A stretch of DNA of 64,000 bases. Source: Olsenella sp. kh2p3. GTDB lineage: Bacteria > Actinomycetota > Coriobacteriia > Coriobacteriales > Atopobiaceae. Shown here one piece after another: positions 8,911 to 18,279 of the stretch; the first letter of the stretch is position 1, and each line of letters opens with the position of its first letter. The stretch is from contig FPKD01000002.1 of the NCBI GenBank assembly GCA_900119625.1, positions 124,001 to 188,000 of the forward strand, in the 5' to 3' direction. A program made the position numbers and the translations under genes. Below the pieces are notes generated by a model, which was not told the DNA's origin, did not search any database, and was given only the letters and a program-made list of their open reading frames with translations.

Positions 8911-11013
8911 TCATTGCTGCTGAACAGTTGCCAAGACGTTCTCGTTCTCGCCATAACGGTCTGTCGAAACATAGGTAACGACATTGTTTGAATATGTGTG
9001 ATAGGCAAGGCGTCCGCCTTCGCCAGAACCAATCAGCCAGCCATTCGACGTGCGTATTCCGTTTTCGTCTAAATTAGAAACCCAGCCTGAATAACCAATA
9101 CTTTGGAGGTTCGAGCCGTCTGCATCGGCGGAATAATACGAGTACGAGGAGGAATCTTGGGAGGATTCTCCCCAATAAAAATAAATATTTTGATTGGCAG
9201 TATTCCAGTCGAATGCATCCCAGGTTCCCGAGAAATCACAGACGTCTACCGCATCGGAGCTTCCGAAATCCTGCACAAACAGGGAAGAAGTTCCTTCCGC
9301 CTTCTTAGTAATCGTATAGAGTCTCGTTCCGTATAGAAAACTTGTCCAAATATCACCATCGAATGTTGCGTCAGGAACGACTGTCTCTTGGGTGCCGCTC
9401 TCGACATTGATGGAGATAAGTCTCTGAGTGAAGGAGCCTGATTCGTCAGGGGACCAATACAGCCTTGCATAGAGTTGGCTATCCTGCATAAACAACTCGA
9501 AATTACTGTAATAGTATTCTGAATAGTCTCCTATGACTTCGCTGAAGTTTGCCGAATAGACAGTGCTGGTTTCGCCATCCGCCTCGTCAAGCGAGTGAAC
9601 CTCGTAGACTGTGTTCCCGCTTTCATCGTTGTAATAGCTGCAATAGTAGACAGATCCATCCGCGGCAACGAGACGATTGACACAGCAGCTTGAGTCGAGC
9701 GACGCAAGCTCCCTGTCTCCGTTACCGTCCAGGCCAATGATTCTGATGCTTGTTGGTTTATTGTCACTATCGAATCCGGACAGATAGACGAGGGAATCGC
9801 CATCGACACTAGCAGGCCATACGCGGTTTGCCTCCTGCTCGTCGTGGGTAAGAACGGGAACTTCTTCTTTTTTCTCAGGGTCGACATGGACGCTGTTATC
9901 AGCGCTTTGATCGTCATCCTTATTCTGTGGGCGCGGGGTTGTCAATGCATCAGCTACCAATCTCCCGACGATATATGCGCCAGCAACAATGAAGCCTCTC
10001 CTGACAATGCTCGGAATGCCCTTACCTGACTTTTTCGGGGAAGGGTTGGAAGGTGAACCCGGCTCTTCAATTGGAGACGTTTCGATCTGGATCGGAATGG
10101 TCCCGCTACTCTTCATATCGAGGAATGTCTCCAGGTCAGCCACCATCTCCGTGGCACTCTGATAGCGTTCCTCCGGCCTGTAGGCGCAGGCTTTAAGAAC
10201 AATGCTCGCGAGCTCTGCTGGGCAGCCGGCTGGTGCGGGGATCGGCTCACCAGTGAGCCTTCTGGCCTCGGCACGGGTGGCATCGCCGGGCTCGAGCATG
10301 CCCTCGGGCATGAAGGGGAGCCGAAAACCGTCGAGCGCCCACCACATGACGAGACCGAGGGAGTAGATGTCCACCGTGAGGTTGTACCGTTCATGGCGAG
10401 CCACCTCGGGTGCCATGTAGGTGGCGGTGCCTGCCACGGTCGCGAAGCGGGTGCCCCCCAGGGCTCGGGCAACACCGAAGTCCCCGAGCTTGAAGTTGCC
10501 GTAGCCGTCACCCATGATGTTGGCAGGCTTCACGTCGCGATGGACGATGCCCCTCTCCTCGCAGGCTTCGAGTGCCTTGGCAATGTCCCGGCCGATTCTT
10601 GCCGCGTCGCTGGGGCCGACCACTCTTCCCCGCACCCACTGGGGCAGCGGTGTAAGGAGCTCCATGCGGATGAAGACATCGTAGCCCGGTGCGCCATTGC
10701 GAGAACATATCTCGACGTCCTTGCACGAGACGACGTTGGGATGTGCGAGCGTAGCCATGAGCTGGTACTCACGAAGGACGGCCTCCGCCCTTTCACGATA
10801 GGCCGCCGAAAGAGTGCTGTCGTCATATCCCATCCCAAGTGAGTTGTCGTATTCCCCCTCGGTAGGGATGCGCACGACCTTCATGGCGCAGCGCTCTGGG
10901 TTGCCGGCCACGTCGCGCTCTATCTCCCATACGCTGCCGTAGGAGCCGCCACCAAGTCGACGAATTAGGCGCCAGCCGGGCCAGGGGATCTTTGCGTCAA
11001 GGTTCTCAGACAT
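8911..11013 (-). CDS. Serine/threonine kinase 3 of the T7SS locus, with beta-propeller-like ectodomain
   Basis: This 700-aa receptor-type kinase has GGGSYG 21-26, HRD 158-160, DFG 178-180 and APE 201-203. One membrane segment (about 339-358) follows a basic VRRG, so the C-terminal 340 residues should lie outside the cell. That ectodomain is rich in Ser, Tyr and Trp. It has repeated strand pairs of the type DGDSLVYLSG, DGSVYYCSYY, DSQLYARLYW and NQNIYFYWG, which suggest a DUF5050/PQQ-like beta-propeller. It is the only kinase of the six without the T-V/I-G-K linker motif, so its wiring may differ. The start is ATG 11013 with AGGAGCGAAGCA upstream. The ectodomain DNA is visibly less GC-rich than the kinase part. 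Confidence 0.92.
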   Translation of the reverse strand: MSENLDAKIPWPGWRLIRRLGGGSYGSVWEIERDVAGNPERCAMKVVRIPTEGEYDNSLGMGYDDSTLSAAYRERAEAVLREYQLMATLAHPNVVSCKDVEICSRNGAPGYDVFIRMELLTPLPQWVRGRVVGPSDAARIGRDIAKALEACEERGIVHRDVKPANIMGDGYGNFKLGDFGVARALGGTRFATVAGTATYMAPEVARHERYNLTVDIYSLGLVMWWALDGFRLPFMPEGMLEPGDATRAEARRLTGEPIPAPAGCPAELASIVLKACAYRPEERYQSATEMVADLETFLDMKSSGTIPIQIETSPIEEPGSPSNPSPKKSGKGIPSIVRRGFIVAGAYIVGRLVADALTTPRPQNKDDDQSADNSVHVDPEKKEEVPVLTHDEQEANRVWPASVDGDSLVYLSGFDSDNKPTSIRIIGLDGNGDRELASLDSSCCVNRLVAADGSVYYCSYYNDESGNTVYEVHSLDEADGETSTVYSANFSEVIGDYSEYYYSNFELFMQDSQLYARLYWSPDESGSFTQRLISINVESGTQETVVPDATFDGDIWTSFLYGTRLYTITKKAEGTSSLFVQDFGSSDAVDVCDFSGTWDAFDWNTANQNIYFYWGESSQDSSSYSYYSADADGSNLQSIGYSGWVSNLDENGIRTSNGWLIGSGEGGRLAYHTYSNNVVTYVSTDRYGENENVLATVQQQ

Positions 11014-11179
11014 TGCTTCGCTCCTGATTGGATTCGACGTAGGAGGACGTACACCTCTAAGGTTACTTGATTACGTTACACCAATACGTAGCGATGCTGT
11101 TCAGTCACTCGTTAGATACCACGCTTTGGCATTTCTGACGGTTCCGCCCTCGTAATACCTTTGCTCCTGATAAAAAGTC

Positions 11180-13324
11180 TCAGCGCAATTTCTGGCGCCG
11201 TATGCTAATTGCCGAGCGGGCCTCTTCCAGCTCGCCAACACTGGCGATTGCGACATTTCCGTTATCGTCGATTGCGACAATCAGGCCACCATCGGAGGCG
11301 GAGCAGTCAGCAACAGCCGCGTCAACAATTCCCGAGATGCCGAGGTCGTAGGTGTTGAATGCCGGCGCGTAATCCCAATAGTCAAACTCGCCAAGCAACA
11401 GATCGCCTTCGAACGTGACACCCAGGAACGTGCCATAGATGCCATCAAGCTTCCTGATGCCGTTCCAGCCGGCAATTCCCTCTGCAAGCCTGAGGCATTT
11501 CTCATATTCCTCATCGTCCACGGGGTGCCAGGTGGTGGCATGTACCCTGCCATCGGAGTCGACGGCGGCGTAGATACTTACCCCGTCGATGCACTGCACG
11601 ATGCTCGTCCAGGAGCGTATCGCATCCCCGCAAGCATAACCCTCGCCGTAACTGCTCCAGCAGGTGCCACCCTGCGTGAGAAGGATAGCAGTGCCCTCCG
11701 CGTTTGCAGGGAAGGCACGTGCAGGCTTATCGAGAAAGGGTGGCCTATCAGGCATGTCAACGCTTGAGTTCTGCAGCAAGGCCAGCTTCTGCCACTTCCC
11801 ACTATCGGTGATGATCTGAATCTCACTAGGTCCTGTAATCGCGAAGTCGACGATTCCGCATCTAGAGCCGAGAGAACAGGCCGTGATCGCTTCGGCAAGG
11901 TCGTCAGAGGTCGAGACGAAGCTCCCATCATCGCGTAGGCCGAGCGCGTATGAGACGTCCCTCGAGTCGCTGCTGTAGTATTCCCCGAAGCACACCTTCC
12001 GGAGATTCGTCCAACCCGCAACCTCCTCCAGCATGTCCCCGTCCGCTTCCCCGGATGTTGCGACCACAGTGCTGCCGTCTTCGCAGCGGAGTACAAAGGC
12101 ACCGTCATCGCAGGCCCCTACAACCTCGGTAGCGTGACTCGACGTCACGGACGAGTAGTCGCAGGGTATCCAGGAACCGCGGTTGCCGAACGCGGAGCGG
12201 CCGTCTATCGATTTCCTGGTTTGCCCAATGCGCGCCGTATCGAAGGAGACCGCATTTGTCTCTCCGACCTCATGTAACTCCACGGGCAAAGGGGTGCTTT
12301 CAAAGCCGCGGCCGACAGTCGCACCTTCGTCATCCTCCCAATTGGAGTCCAGGTCTATCTGGGTGTCAGCCCTTCCAAGCTCCGCCGGATTGGGAAGTTC
12401 GGGTATCGTGGACGTTATGGCTGCCTTCGCAAGGAAGTTATCCAAATCCGCCATCATCTCAGTGGCTGATTGGTATCGTTCCTCCGCTCTGTAGGTGCAG
12501 GCTTTCAGGACAATGCGGGAGAGCTCTCCCGGGCATCCCTCGGGGGCGGGGATCTCTTCGCCCGCGAGCTTCCTGGCCTCCGCCCGGGTGTTGTCCCCCG
12601 GCGAGAGCCTGCCCTCCGGCATGAAGGGGAGTCGAAATTCGCTGAGCAACCACCACATCACGAGCCCGAGGGAGTAGATGTCTACCGTCTGGTTGTACCG
12701 CTCGTGGCGCGCCACCTCGGGGGCCATGTAGCTCTGGGTCCCCGCCATGGTGGCCGTACACGTACCCTCGAGGTTCCTAGCCACGCCGAAGTCTCCGAGC
12801 TTGAATGTCCCCCACCTGTCGGCAAAGATGTTCGCGGGCTTCACATCCCTGTGCACGATGCCCTCGGACTCGCAGGCGGCGAGAGCGCTGGCGATGTCGC
12901 GGCCAACGTGGACAACATCCACCGGGGAGACGCTGCGACCCCGTGCCCATGCGGGCAGCGGCTCCAGCAGTTCCATGCGGATGAAGACGTCGTATCCCGG
13001 GGTGTCCTCGTGCCGTACCTTTCCGACGTCCCTGACCGAGATTACGTTGGGGTGTGCGAGCGATGCCATGAGCTGGTACTCCCCGAGCACGGTGTCTGCC
13101 CTCTCGCCGTAGGCAGCCGTGACGCTCTCCTCGTCGTAGCCCATGTCGAGGGAGTCGTCGTATCCTCCCTCCGGGGGTACGCCTACGACCTTGAGCGCAC
13201 AGCGCTCCGGCTTTCCCGCCACCTCGCGTTCGATCTCCCACACGCTTCCATAGGAGCCTCGGCCGAGACGGCGGACCGCATGCCATCCGGTCCAGGGAAT
13301 CTGTATGTCTAGGGATTCTGCCAT
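11180..13324 (-). CDS. Serine/threonine kinase 4 of the T7SS locus, with RCC1-like sensor and no membrane segment
   Basis: This is a 714-aa kinase with complete catalytic motifs (GRGSYG 21-26, HRD 158-160, DFG 178-180, APE 201-203) and linker motif GATVGRG (Thr336). The C-terminal 330 residues repeat units like YALGLRDDGSFVS, IYAAVDSDGRVHA and IVAIDDNGNVAIA, which resemble RCC1-type propeller blades. Several Cys are shared with kinase 5, in WIPCDYS, VLRCEDGS, KVCFGEYY, GTCWSSYGEGYACGDAI and VQCIDG. Unlike kinase 5, no hydrophobic segment separates kinase and sensor, so the protein looks cytosolic. The start is ATG 13324 with GGGAG upstream. The ligand is unknown. Confidence 0.92.
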   Translation of the reverse strand: MAESLDIQIPWTGWHAVRRLGRGSYGSVWEIEREVAGKPERCALKVVGVPPEGGYDDSLDMGYDEESVTAAYGERADTVLGEYQLMASLAHPNVISVRDVGKVRHEDTPGYDVFIRMELLEPLPAWARGRSVSPVDVVHVGRDIASALAACESEGIVHRDVKPANIFADRWGTFKLGDFGVARNLEGTCTATMAGTQSYMAPEVARHERYNQTVDIYSLGLVMWWLLSEFRLPFMPEGRLSPGDNTRAEARKLAGEEIPAPEGCPGELSRIVLKACTYRAEERYQSATEMMADLDNFLAKAAITSTIPELPNPAELGRADTQIDLDSNWEDDEGATVGRGFESTPLPVELHEVGETNAVSFDTARIGQTRKSIDGRSAFGNRGSWIPCDYSSVTSSHATEVVGACDDGAFVLRCEDGSTVVATSGEADGDMLEEVAGWTNLRKVCFGEYYSSDSRDVSYALGLRDDGSFVSTSDDLAEAITACSLGSRCGIVDFAITGPSEIQIITDSGKWQKLALLQNSSVDMPDRPPFLDKPARAFPANAEGTAILLTQGGTCWSSYGEGYACGDAIRSWTSIVQCIDGVSIYAAVDSDGRVHATTWHPVDDEEYEKCLRLAEGIAGWNGIRKLDGIYGTFLGVTFEGDLLLGEFDYWDYAPAFNTYDLGISGIVDAAVADCSASDGGLIVAIDDNGNVAIASVGELEEARSAISIRRQKLR

Positions 13325-13438
13325 CTCTTTACTCCCGTCAGGTATTGCGTTTCGTGTTGAGCAATCATCCGGAACTGGTCGGAGAGTCGGCTATTGTGGG
13401 CATGCCAGCTCCGGTCGCCAGCCCCTGCCGTTAGTCCT

Positions 13439-15820
13439 TTAGTCCTTGCCTTTTAGGCTCTTTAGCAGATTGTTAGTCTGTGCAGCCTTCACGTGCCCGT
13501 CCCCGTCAATCGTGACGACCCAATCTCCCATAACTGCCGCATCGGCGATGCCGGAAAGGCCGAGGTCCAAAGTGTTGAGCTGATTATCTTTATCCAGGAT
13601 CAGCGCGCCGCCACTGGATGTGACGCCAAGGAAAGTGGTTGCATCGCAGCTGATCTTTCTGATATCGCTCCATCCAGAGAGCTCTTTGACGATTTGCTGG
13701 TTTTCATCGTTATATGTCGCGGCATGCACCGTTCCATCCGAGCCGACGGCGGCATAGATGGAACGCTCATCGACGCACTGCACGATGCCCGACCATGAGC
13801 GTATGGCATCGCCGCAGGCGTCGCCCTGCCCGTAAGTGCTCCAGCAGGTGCCGTCTTGCATGAGGATGATGTCCGGGCTGAACCCGTAGGTGGTGGGGAA
13901 GGCCTTCGCCGGCTCGTAAGAAAAGAGTGAGCCACCAGGATTTGTCAGACCCCATGCGAACGCTGAACCTTTGATCGTGCTCAACCACTCCCCGCCGGCG
14001 GTGATGACCTCCACTGTATTGCCTGATACAGAGAAGTCGGAGACTCCGCTCCAGGAGCCGGATGTGTCGGATGAAATATTATCGGCGAGCTCAACCCATG
14101 TGGTGACGAAGCCCTCGTCGTCGCGCAGCCCGAGTGCATATGGCACGTCATCGTGCTCTTCATAGTGCTCTCCAAAGCAAACCTTGCGGAGGTCAGTCCA
14201 TGCTGCTACTTCCTCCAATAGCTCTTGGTCTGCAGCGTCTTCTGTTACAACAAGGGTGCTGCCGTCACGACACCGGAGCACCAATGGGATTGCGTCATCA
14301 AATGAACTAATCTTAGTCCCTACAATCTGTGTCGCGGGACTCGAAGTCGCAGGCGAATAATCACAGGCTACCCAAAGGTCGCTGCCACTTGCGTCGTCTG
14401 GGAGCGTGATGATTCCAGACGTGGATGCGCTAACTGTTGTGCTAACCGACGTACTTCCGTTCTGTCCAGCAACTGCAGTGCTATCCGACGTACTTCCGTT
14501 CTGTCCAGCAACTGCAAATCCCGCAAACGCAGCTGCAGCAGCTGCTGTGCCTCCGATGATGAAGGCCCTCCTGGAGATTCCGGTACCCTCGTTTCCCTGC
14601 GCGCCCGCCTTCGGCTCCGGGACAGGGGGAGCGGGCTCCGGGGGCTCCTCGTTCCGGGGCGACTGCTTGGGGTGAGCCTGGGGGGCGCCGGTCTCCAACT
14701 TGCCTGCCGGCTTAGCCTCCCTGCCGGGAGTGTGCCCGGAGGGACCTACCACCGTGGGGCCGGCCTCAAGAGGGACGGCTACAGGAGTCGAGCCGTTGCC
14801 ATGGTCCTTGCCGATGGTCTCTCCTCCGGCGTCGACCCAGTTGTTCTCCTCGGTGACGGTCTCTCTCCCGCCATGGATGACAGGCTCGGTTATATTCGGC
14901 GCGGGAGCGGGAATCCGTCTTCCTTCTAGGAATGCATCCAGTTCCTTGACCAGTTCCGCGGCTGACTGGTAGCGGTCTCCCGGCCTGTAGGCGCACGCCT
15001 TGAAGACGATTGACACAAGAGCGTCACTCCCGGTTGCGGGTCGGGGGAAGGGGTCCCCCGAGAGCTTTCTCGCCTCCGCTTTGGCCATGTCATTCACGGA
15101 GAGTCTTCCTTCAGGCAGAAAGGGAAGCCGGTAGGCGTTGAGTGTCCAGTACATGACGAGGCCGAGGGAGTAGATATCGACGGTCCTCCCATATCGCTCG
15201 TGCTTCAGGATCTCGGGAGCCATGTACGTCTCGGTGCCTGCCACGGTCGCGGTACGGGTGCCCTCCATGGTCCTGGCCACTCCGAAGTCACCCAGTTTGA
15301 AGTTGCCGTAGTCGTCCACCATGATGTTCTGGGGCTTCACGTCGCGGTGGACGATATCTTTCTTCTCGCAGGCGGCGAGGGCGGTCGCGATATCAAGGCC
15401 GAGCTTTGCCACCTCTCGGTCCGAGAGCTTGCGGTTCCCAATCCATTTCTGGAGGGGCGTGAGGAGCTCCATACGAATGAAGATGTCCCAGCCCGGGTCC
15501 GTCTCATGCCTCACGGCCTCCATGTCCTGGCAGGCAACGATGTTGGGGTGGCTGCCTAGCCCCTGGACAAGCTGGTATTCCTTCGCGAATGAGCGCGCCT
15601 GCTCGGCATAGGTCTGCGCGAGAGTGTCGCCGTCGTACCCCATGCTGTAGATGTCGTCATCCGGCTCTGGGGGAACGGAGATGACCTTGAGGGCGGCTCT
15701 GGTCTTTGTCCCCAACTGGTCCCGCTCGATCTCCCAGACGCTGCCGTACGAGCCGTGGCCAAGGCGACGGACCGCATGCCATCCGGGCCAGGGGATCTGG
15801 ACGTCAAGTGTTTCTGCCAT
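13439..15820 (-). CDS. Serine/threonine kinase 5 of the T7SS locus, with internal twin-arginine-like anchor and RCC1-like ectodomain
   Basis: This 793-aa kinase has GHGSYG 21-26, HRD 158-160, DFG 178-180 and APE 201-203. The linker carries GGETIGK (Thr335) and AGPTVVGP (Thr356), then a long Pro-rich stretch. At 416-438 lies SRRAFIIGG followed by an Ala-rich helix, which looks like a twin-arginine signal placed inside the protein and probably acts as the membrane anchor. Right after it a 13-residue unit (AGQNGSTSxSTxV) is duplicated. The ectodomain is the Cys-conserved paralogue of the kinase 4 sensor (WVACDYS, VLRCRDGS, KVCFGEHY, GTCWSTYGQGDACGDAI, VQCVDE). The start is ATG 15820. Confidence 0.92.
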   Translation of the reverse strand: MAETLDVQIPWPGWHAVRRLGHGSYGSVWEIERDQLGTKTRAALKVISVPPEPDDDIYSMGYDGDTLAQTYAEQARSFAKEYQLVQGLGSHPNIVACQDMEAVRHETDPGWDIFIRMELLTPLQKWIGNRKLSDREVAKLGLDIATALAACEKKDIVHRDVKPQNIMVDDYGNFKLGDFGVARTMEGTRTATVAGTETYMAPEILKHERYGRTVDIYSLGLVMYWTLNAYRLPFLPEGRLSVNDMAKAEARKLSGDPFPRPATGSDALVSIVFKACAYRPGDRYQSAAELVKELDAFLEGRRIPAPAPNITEPVIHGGRETVTEENNWVDAGGETIGKDHGNGSTPVAVPLEAGPTVVGPSGHTPGREAKPAGKLETGAPQAHPKQSPRNEEPPEPAPPVPEPKAGAQGNEGTGISRRAFIIGGTAAAAAAFAGFAVAGQNGSTSDSTAVAGQNGSTSVSTTVSASTSGIITLPDDASGSDLWVACDYSPATSSPATQIVGTKISSFDDAIPLVLRCRDGSTLVVTEDAADQELLEEVAAWTDLRKVCFGEHYEEHDDVPYALGLRDDEGFVTTWVELADNISSDTSGSWSGVSDFSVSGNTVEVITAGGEWLSTIKGSAFAWGLTNPGGSLFSYEPAKAFPTTYGFSPDIILMQDGTCWSTYGQGDACGDAIRSWSGIVQCVDERSIYAAVGSDGTVHAATYNDENQQIVKELSGWSDIRKISCDATTFLGVTSSGGALILDKDNQLNTLDLGLSGIADAAVMGDWVVTIDGDGHVKAAQTNNLLKSLKGKD
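14439..14516 (-). repeat. In-frame 39-bp tandem duplication in kinase 5
   Basis: Two adjacent 39-bp copies (14439-14477 and 14478-14516) differ at very few positions. They encode two 13-residue Ser/Thr/Gly/Asn-rich units just outside the predicted membrane helix. The length is a multiple of three, so the frame is kept. This is the pattern of a slippage-prone spacer between anchor and sensor. Confidence 0.9.
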
Positions 15821-15910
15821 GGAATCTCTTCTCGCTTAACTGAAATCATCATTGGAAATCGTTCAAGGATTGATAACTAGTCGAAGGCACCAAGAGCCGT
15901 GTGCTGGCGT

Positions 15911-18235
15911 TCACTGTTGACTCGAGGCGGCTCTTTCTGCCACTTGCGTATCCTTATGGATGTACCGGTAGATCGCAAAGGCGGAAATGCCCGTAATGAT
16001 GGCAAAAAGCATTGCCGAGCCCGTTAGTTGGTCCCAGTACCCTTGAGCAGAGAACCCTCCGACGTAGAATTGAAGGGTGTCATATGCATACATAACTGCG
16101 TTTACTGCGCTGTACGCCAGGACCCCAGTCTCAAGCAACGGAACCAGACTGCTTGCCTTTTCCTCGGAACCCGAGCGGAGGGCTACCGGCAGGCAAACGA
16201 CGAGCAGGACGATTGCCGCTATGAGATTCACGATGGTCGAGTAGTACGTAACGATTACAACGAAGCTATCGACGACGTTTGACACAAGGATAATTATGCA
16301 TAGCTGCGCATATATACGTGATTGCGCGTCTCGGTGCAGACAGAACCAGATGGTGGGGATTACTTCCACAACTGCGGTAATCGCGTAAGAAATGACATAT
16401 GGCTCAACGTGACCAAAGGAATAATTGCTCATATAGATCCAGGTCAAACCAATAGCAGCTGGTATGCCATTTACGCCGCCAAGCCCAAATAGCCCTAGCA
16501 CGATTGCCTTGGATGAAGTAAAGCCGTGATCGGAATCTCCCCCAATGGGTAATGGGCTGATGCGGGTGAAAGTAGCCTTAAGCTTTCCGGCGTTCTTTGT
16601 TAACCAAAACGAGGAGGCGATGATGACCAGCACGTAAGGGATGAACTCAGATGAGTTATAACGTACGTAAGAAGACAAAGAAGCTATTCCCATTAGCACC
16701 CGGTCAATAATAAAACTCGGAACTAGATTGAGAAGAAGAAGAGTCCAGCTTTCAAGGCCGATCCCAATTACAAGCGACGAGAGATAAACGTCGCCGAGAG
16801 CGTTGTCTCGCCGCAAGACCCTGCGTAACACGAAATACGCCGCAACGCAGACTGCAACGACAAACAGAAACTCAATTAGATATATGACTATCGAGGAACT
16901 CAAAGATACGTCCTCGCCGTATTTCAACGTGCTAGCAGATTGTACATCCACCCCCATCAGACACCGAAGAAGAGGCGACAAAAGCTGGAACAGCGTACTA
17001 GCCGCAAACTTTCCCAAGAACATTGCTGTGCACGCAACAAGCAGGGAGCGCACGTCGAAGTACCAATGCGCCCCCACGCCCATTGCCTTCACCTCACCCA
17101 GGCTCTGGGGTGTGCCACCGTTGACATTCGCTGGTTTGCCAAACAGAGGTTCCACCGGATTTGCTATCGTTGGACCAGCATCTATAGGGGGAGCGCCCAA
17201 ACCCGCGCCGGTGCCATAGCCCTTTCCGACGGTCTCGCCACCGAGGTCATTCCAGTCGTTCTCGTCAACGGCGGAATGTGGGCTATCGGGCGCAACCGGC
17301 TCGGGCACCATCGGCTCGGGGGCGGGGATCCGCCTTCCTGCCAGGAACGCATCCAGGCCCTCGACCATCTCCGCGGCTGACTGGTAGCGGTCATCCGGCC
17401 TGTAGGCGCAGGCCTTGAGGACTATGCGTGCGAGCTCGGGCGGGCAGCCGTCGGGGGCGGGGATCGGCTCGCCCTGGAGCCTCATGGCCTCCGCGCGCGC
17501 CGCGTCGCCCGGGGCGATGCTCCCGGCCGGCATGAACGGCCCGCGGTACCCGTCGAGCATCCACCACATCACGAGGCCGAGGGAGTAGATGTCGACCGTC
17601 TGGTTGTAGCGCCCGTGTCTCTCCACCTCGGGCGCCATGAAGCTTTGAGTGCCTGCCACGGTCGCGGTGCGCGTGCCCTCAAGGGTGCGGGCGACGCCGA
17701 AGTCGCCGAGCTTGAAGTCGCCGTAGCCGTCCACCATGATGTTGGCGGGCTTCACGTCGCGGTGGACCACCCCCCTCTTCTCGCACGCCTCCAGGGCCCT
17801 GGCGATGTCGCGGCCGACCCTCGCCGCGAGGCGCGGGTCGGCGTCCCTGCCCCTAAGCCATCTCGGGAGGGGCGTGAGGAGCTCCATGCGGATGAGGACG
17901 TCGCATCCTGGGTCCCCGGCGTGAGACACCTTGGCCACGTCACGGCAGGCGACCACGTTGGGATGAGAGAGCGACGCCATGAGCTGGTACTCGCGCAGGA
18001 CCTGGTCGGCCTGTTTGCCGTAGCTCTCCGAGAGGGTGCCCTCGTCGTAGCCAAGGCCGAGCGAACCGTCCCAGTCGCCCTCCGGGGGAATGCTCACGAC
18101 CTTCAGGGCGCATCTCTCGGGCTCGCCGGCCACATTGCGCTCGATCTCCCACACGCTTCCGTAGGAGCCGCGGCCGAGACGGCGAACCAATTGCCAATCC
18201 GGCCAGGGGATGATGATGTCTGGGGTGTCGGGCAT
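15911..18235 (-). CDS. Serine/threonine kinase 6 of the T7SS locus, with a large polytopic membrane domain
   Basis: This 774-aa kinase has GRGSYG 21-26, HRD 158-160, DFG 178-180, APE 201-203 and linker motifs GGETVGK (Thr335) and AGPTIANP (Thr356). From about residue 397 to the end there are roughly nine or ten hydrophobic helices, a polytopic domain I do not recognise. It is much larger than the tails of kinases 1 and 2. The DNA of this membrane part is clearly AT-richer than the kinase part, which suggests the tail has a different origin. The start is ATG 18235 with GAGGAGCAGG upstream. It is the first kinase after the phosphatase gene, 44 nt downstream of it. Confidence 0.92.
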   Translation of the reverse strand: MPDTPDIIIPWPDWQLVRRLGRGSYGSVWEIERNVAGEPERCALKVVSIPPEGDWDGSLGLGYDEGTLSESYGKQADQVLREYQLMASLSHPNVVACRDVAKVSHAGDPGCDVLIRMELLTPLPRWLRGRDADPRLAARVGRDIARALEACEKRGVVHRDVKPANIMVDGYGDFKLGDFGVARTLEGTRTATVAGTQSFMAPEVERHGRYNQTVDIYSLGLVMWWMLDGYRGPFMPAGSIAPGDAARAEAMRLQGEPIPAPDGCPPELARIVLKACAYRPDDRYQSAAEMVEGLDAFLAGRRIPAPEPMVPEPVAPDSPHSAVDENDWNDLGGETVGKGYGTGAGLGAPPIDAGPTIANPVEPLFGKPANVNGGTPQSLGEVKAMGVGAHWYFDVRSLLVACTAMFLGKFAASTLFQLLSPLLRCLMGVDVQSASTLKYGEDVSLSSSIVIYLIEFLFVVAVCVAAYFVLRRVLRRDNALGDVYLSSLVIGIGLESWTLLLLNLVPSFIIDRVLMGIASLSSYVRYNSSEFIPYVLVIIASSFWLTKNAGKLKATFTRISPLPIGGDSDHGFTSSKAIVLGLFGLGGVNGIPAAIGLTWIYMSNYSFGHVEPYVISYAITAVVEVIPTIWFCLHRDAQSRIYAQLCIIILVSNVVDSFVVIVTYYSTIVNLIAAIVLLVVCLPVALRSGSEEKASSLVPLLETGVLAYSAVNAVMYAYDTLQFYVGGFSAQGYWDQLTGSAMLFAIITGISAFAIYRYIHKDTQVAERAASSQQ

Positions 18236-18279
18236 GGTCCTGCTCCTCTTAAGATAAACGAAGTAATAAAATGTGGCGA

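Noticed and set aside
5325..18235. Six similar kinases as an assembly duplication artefact
   Set aside because: Tails, linkers and most synonymous positions differ, so these are true paralogues with only short identical blocks.
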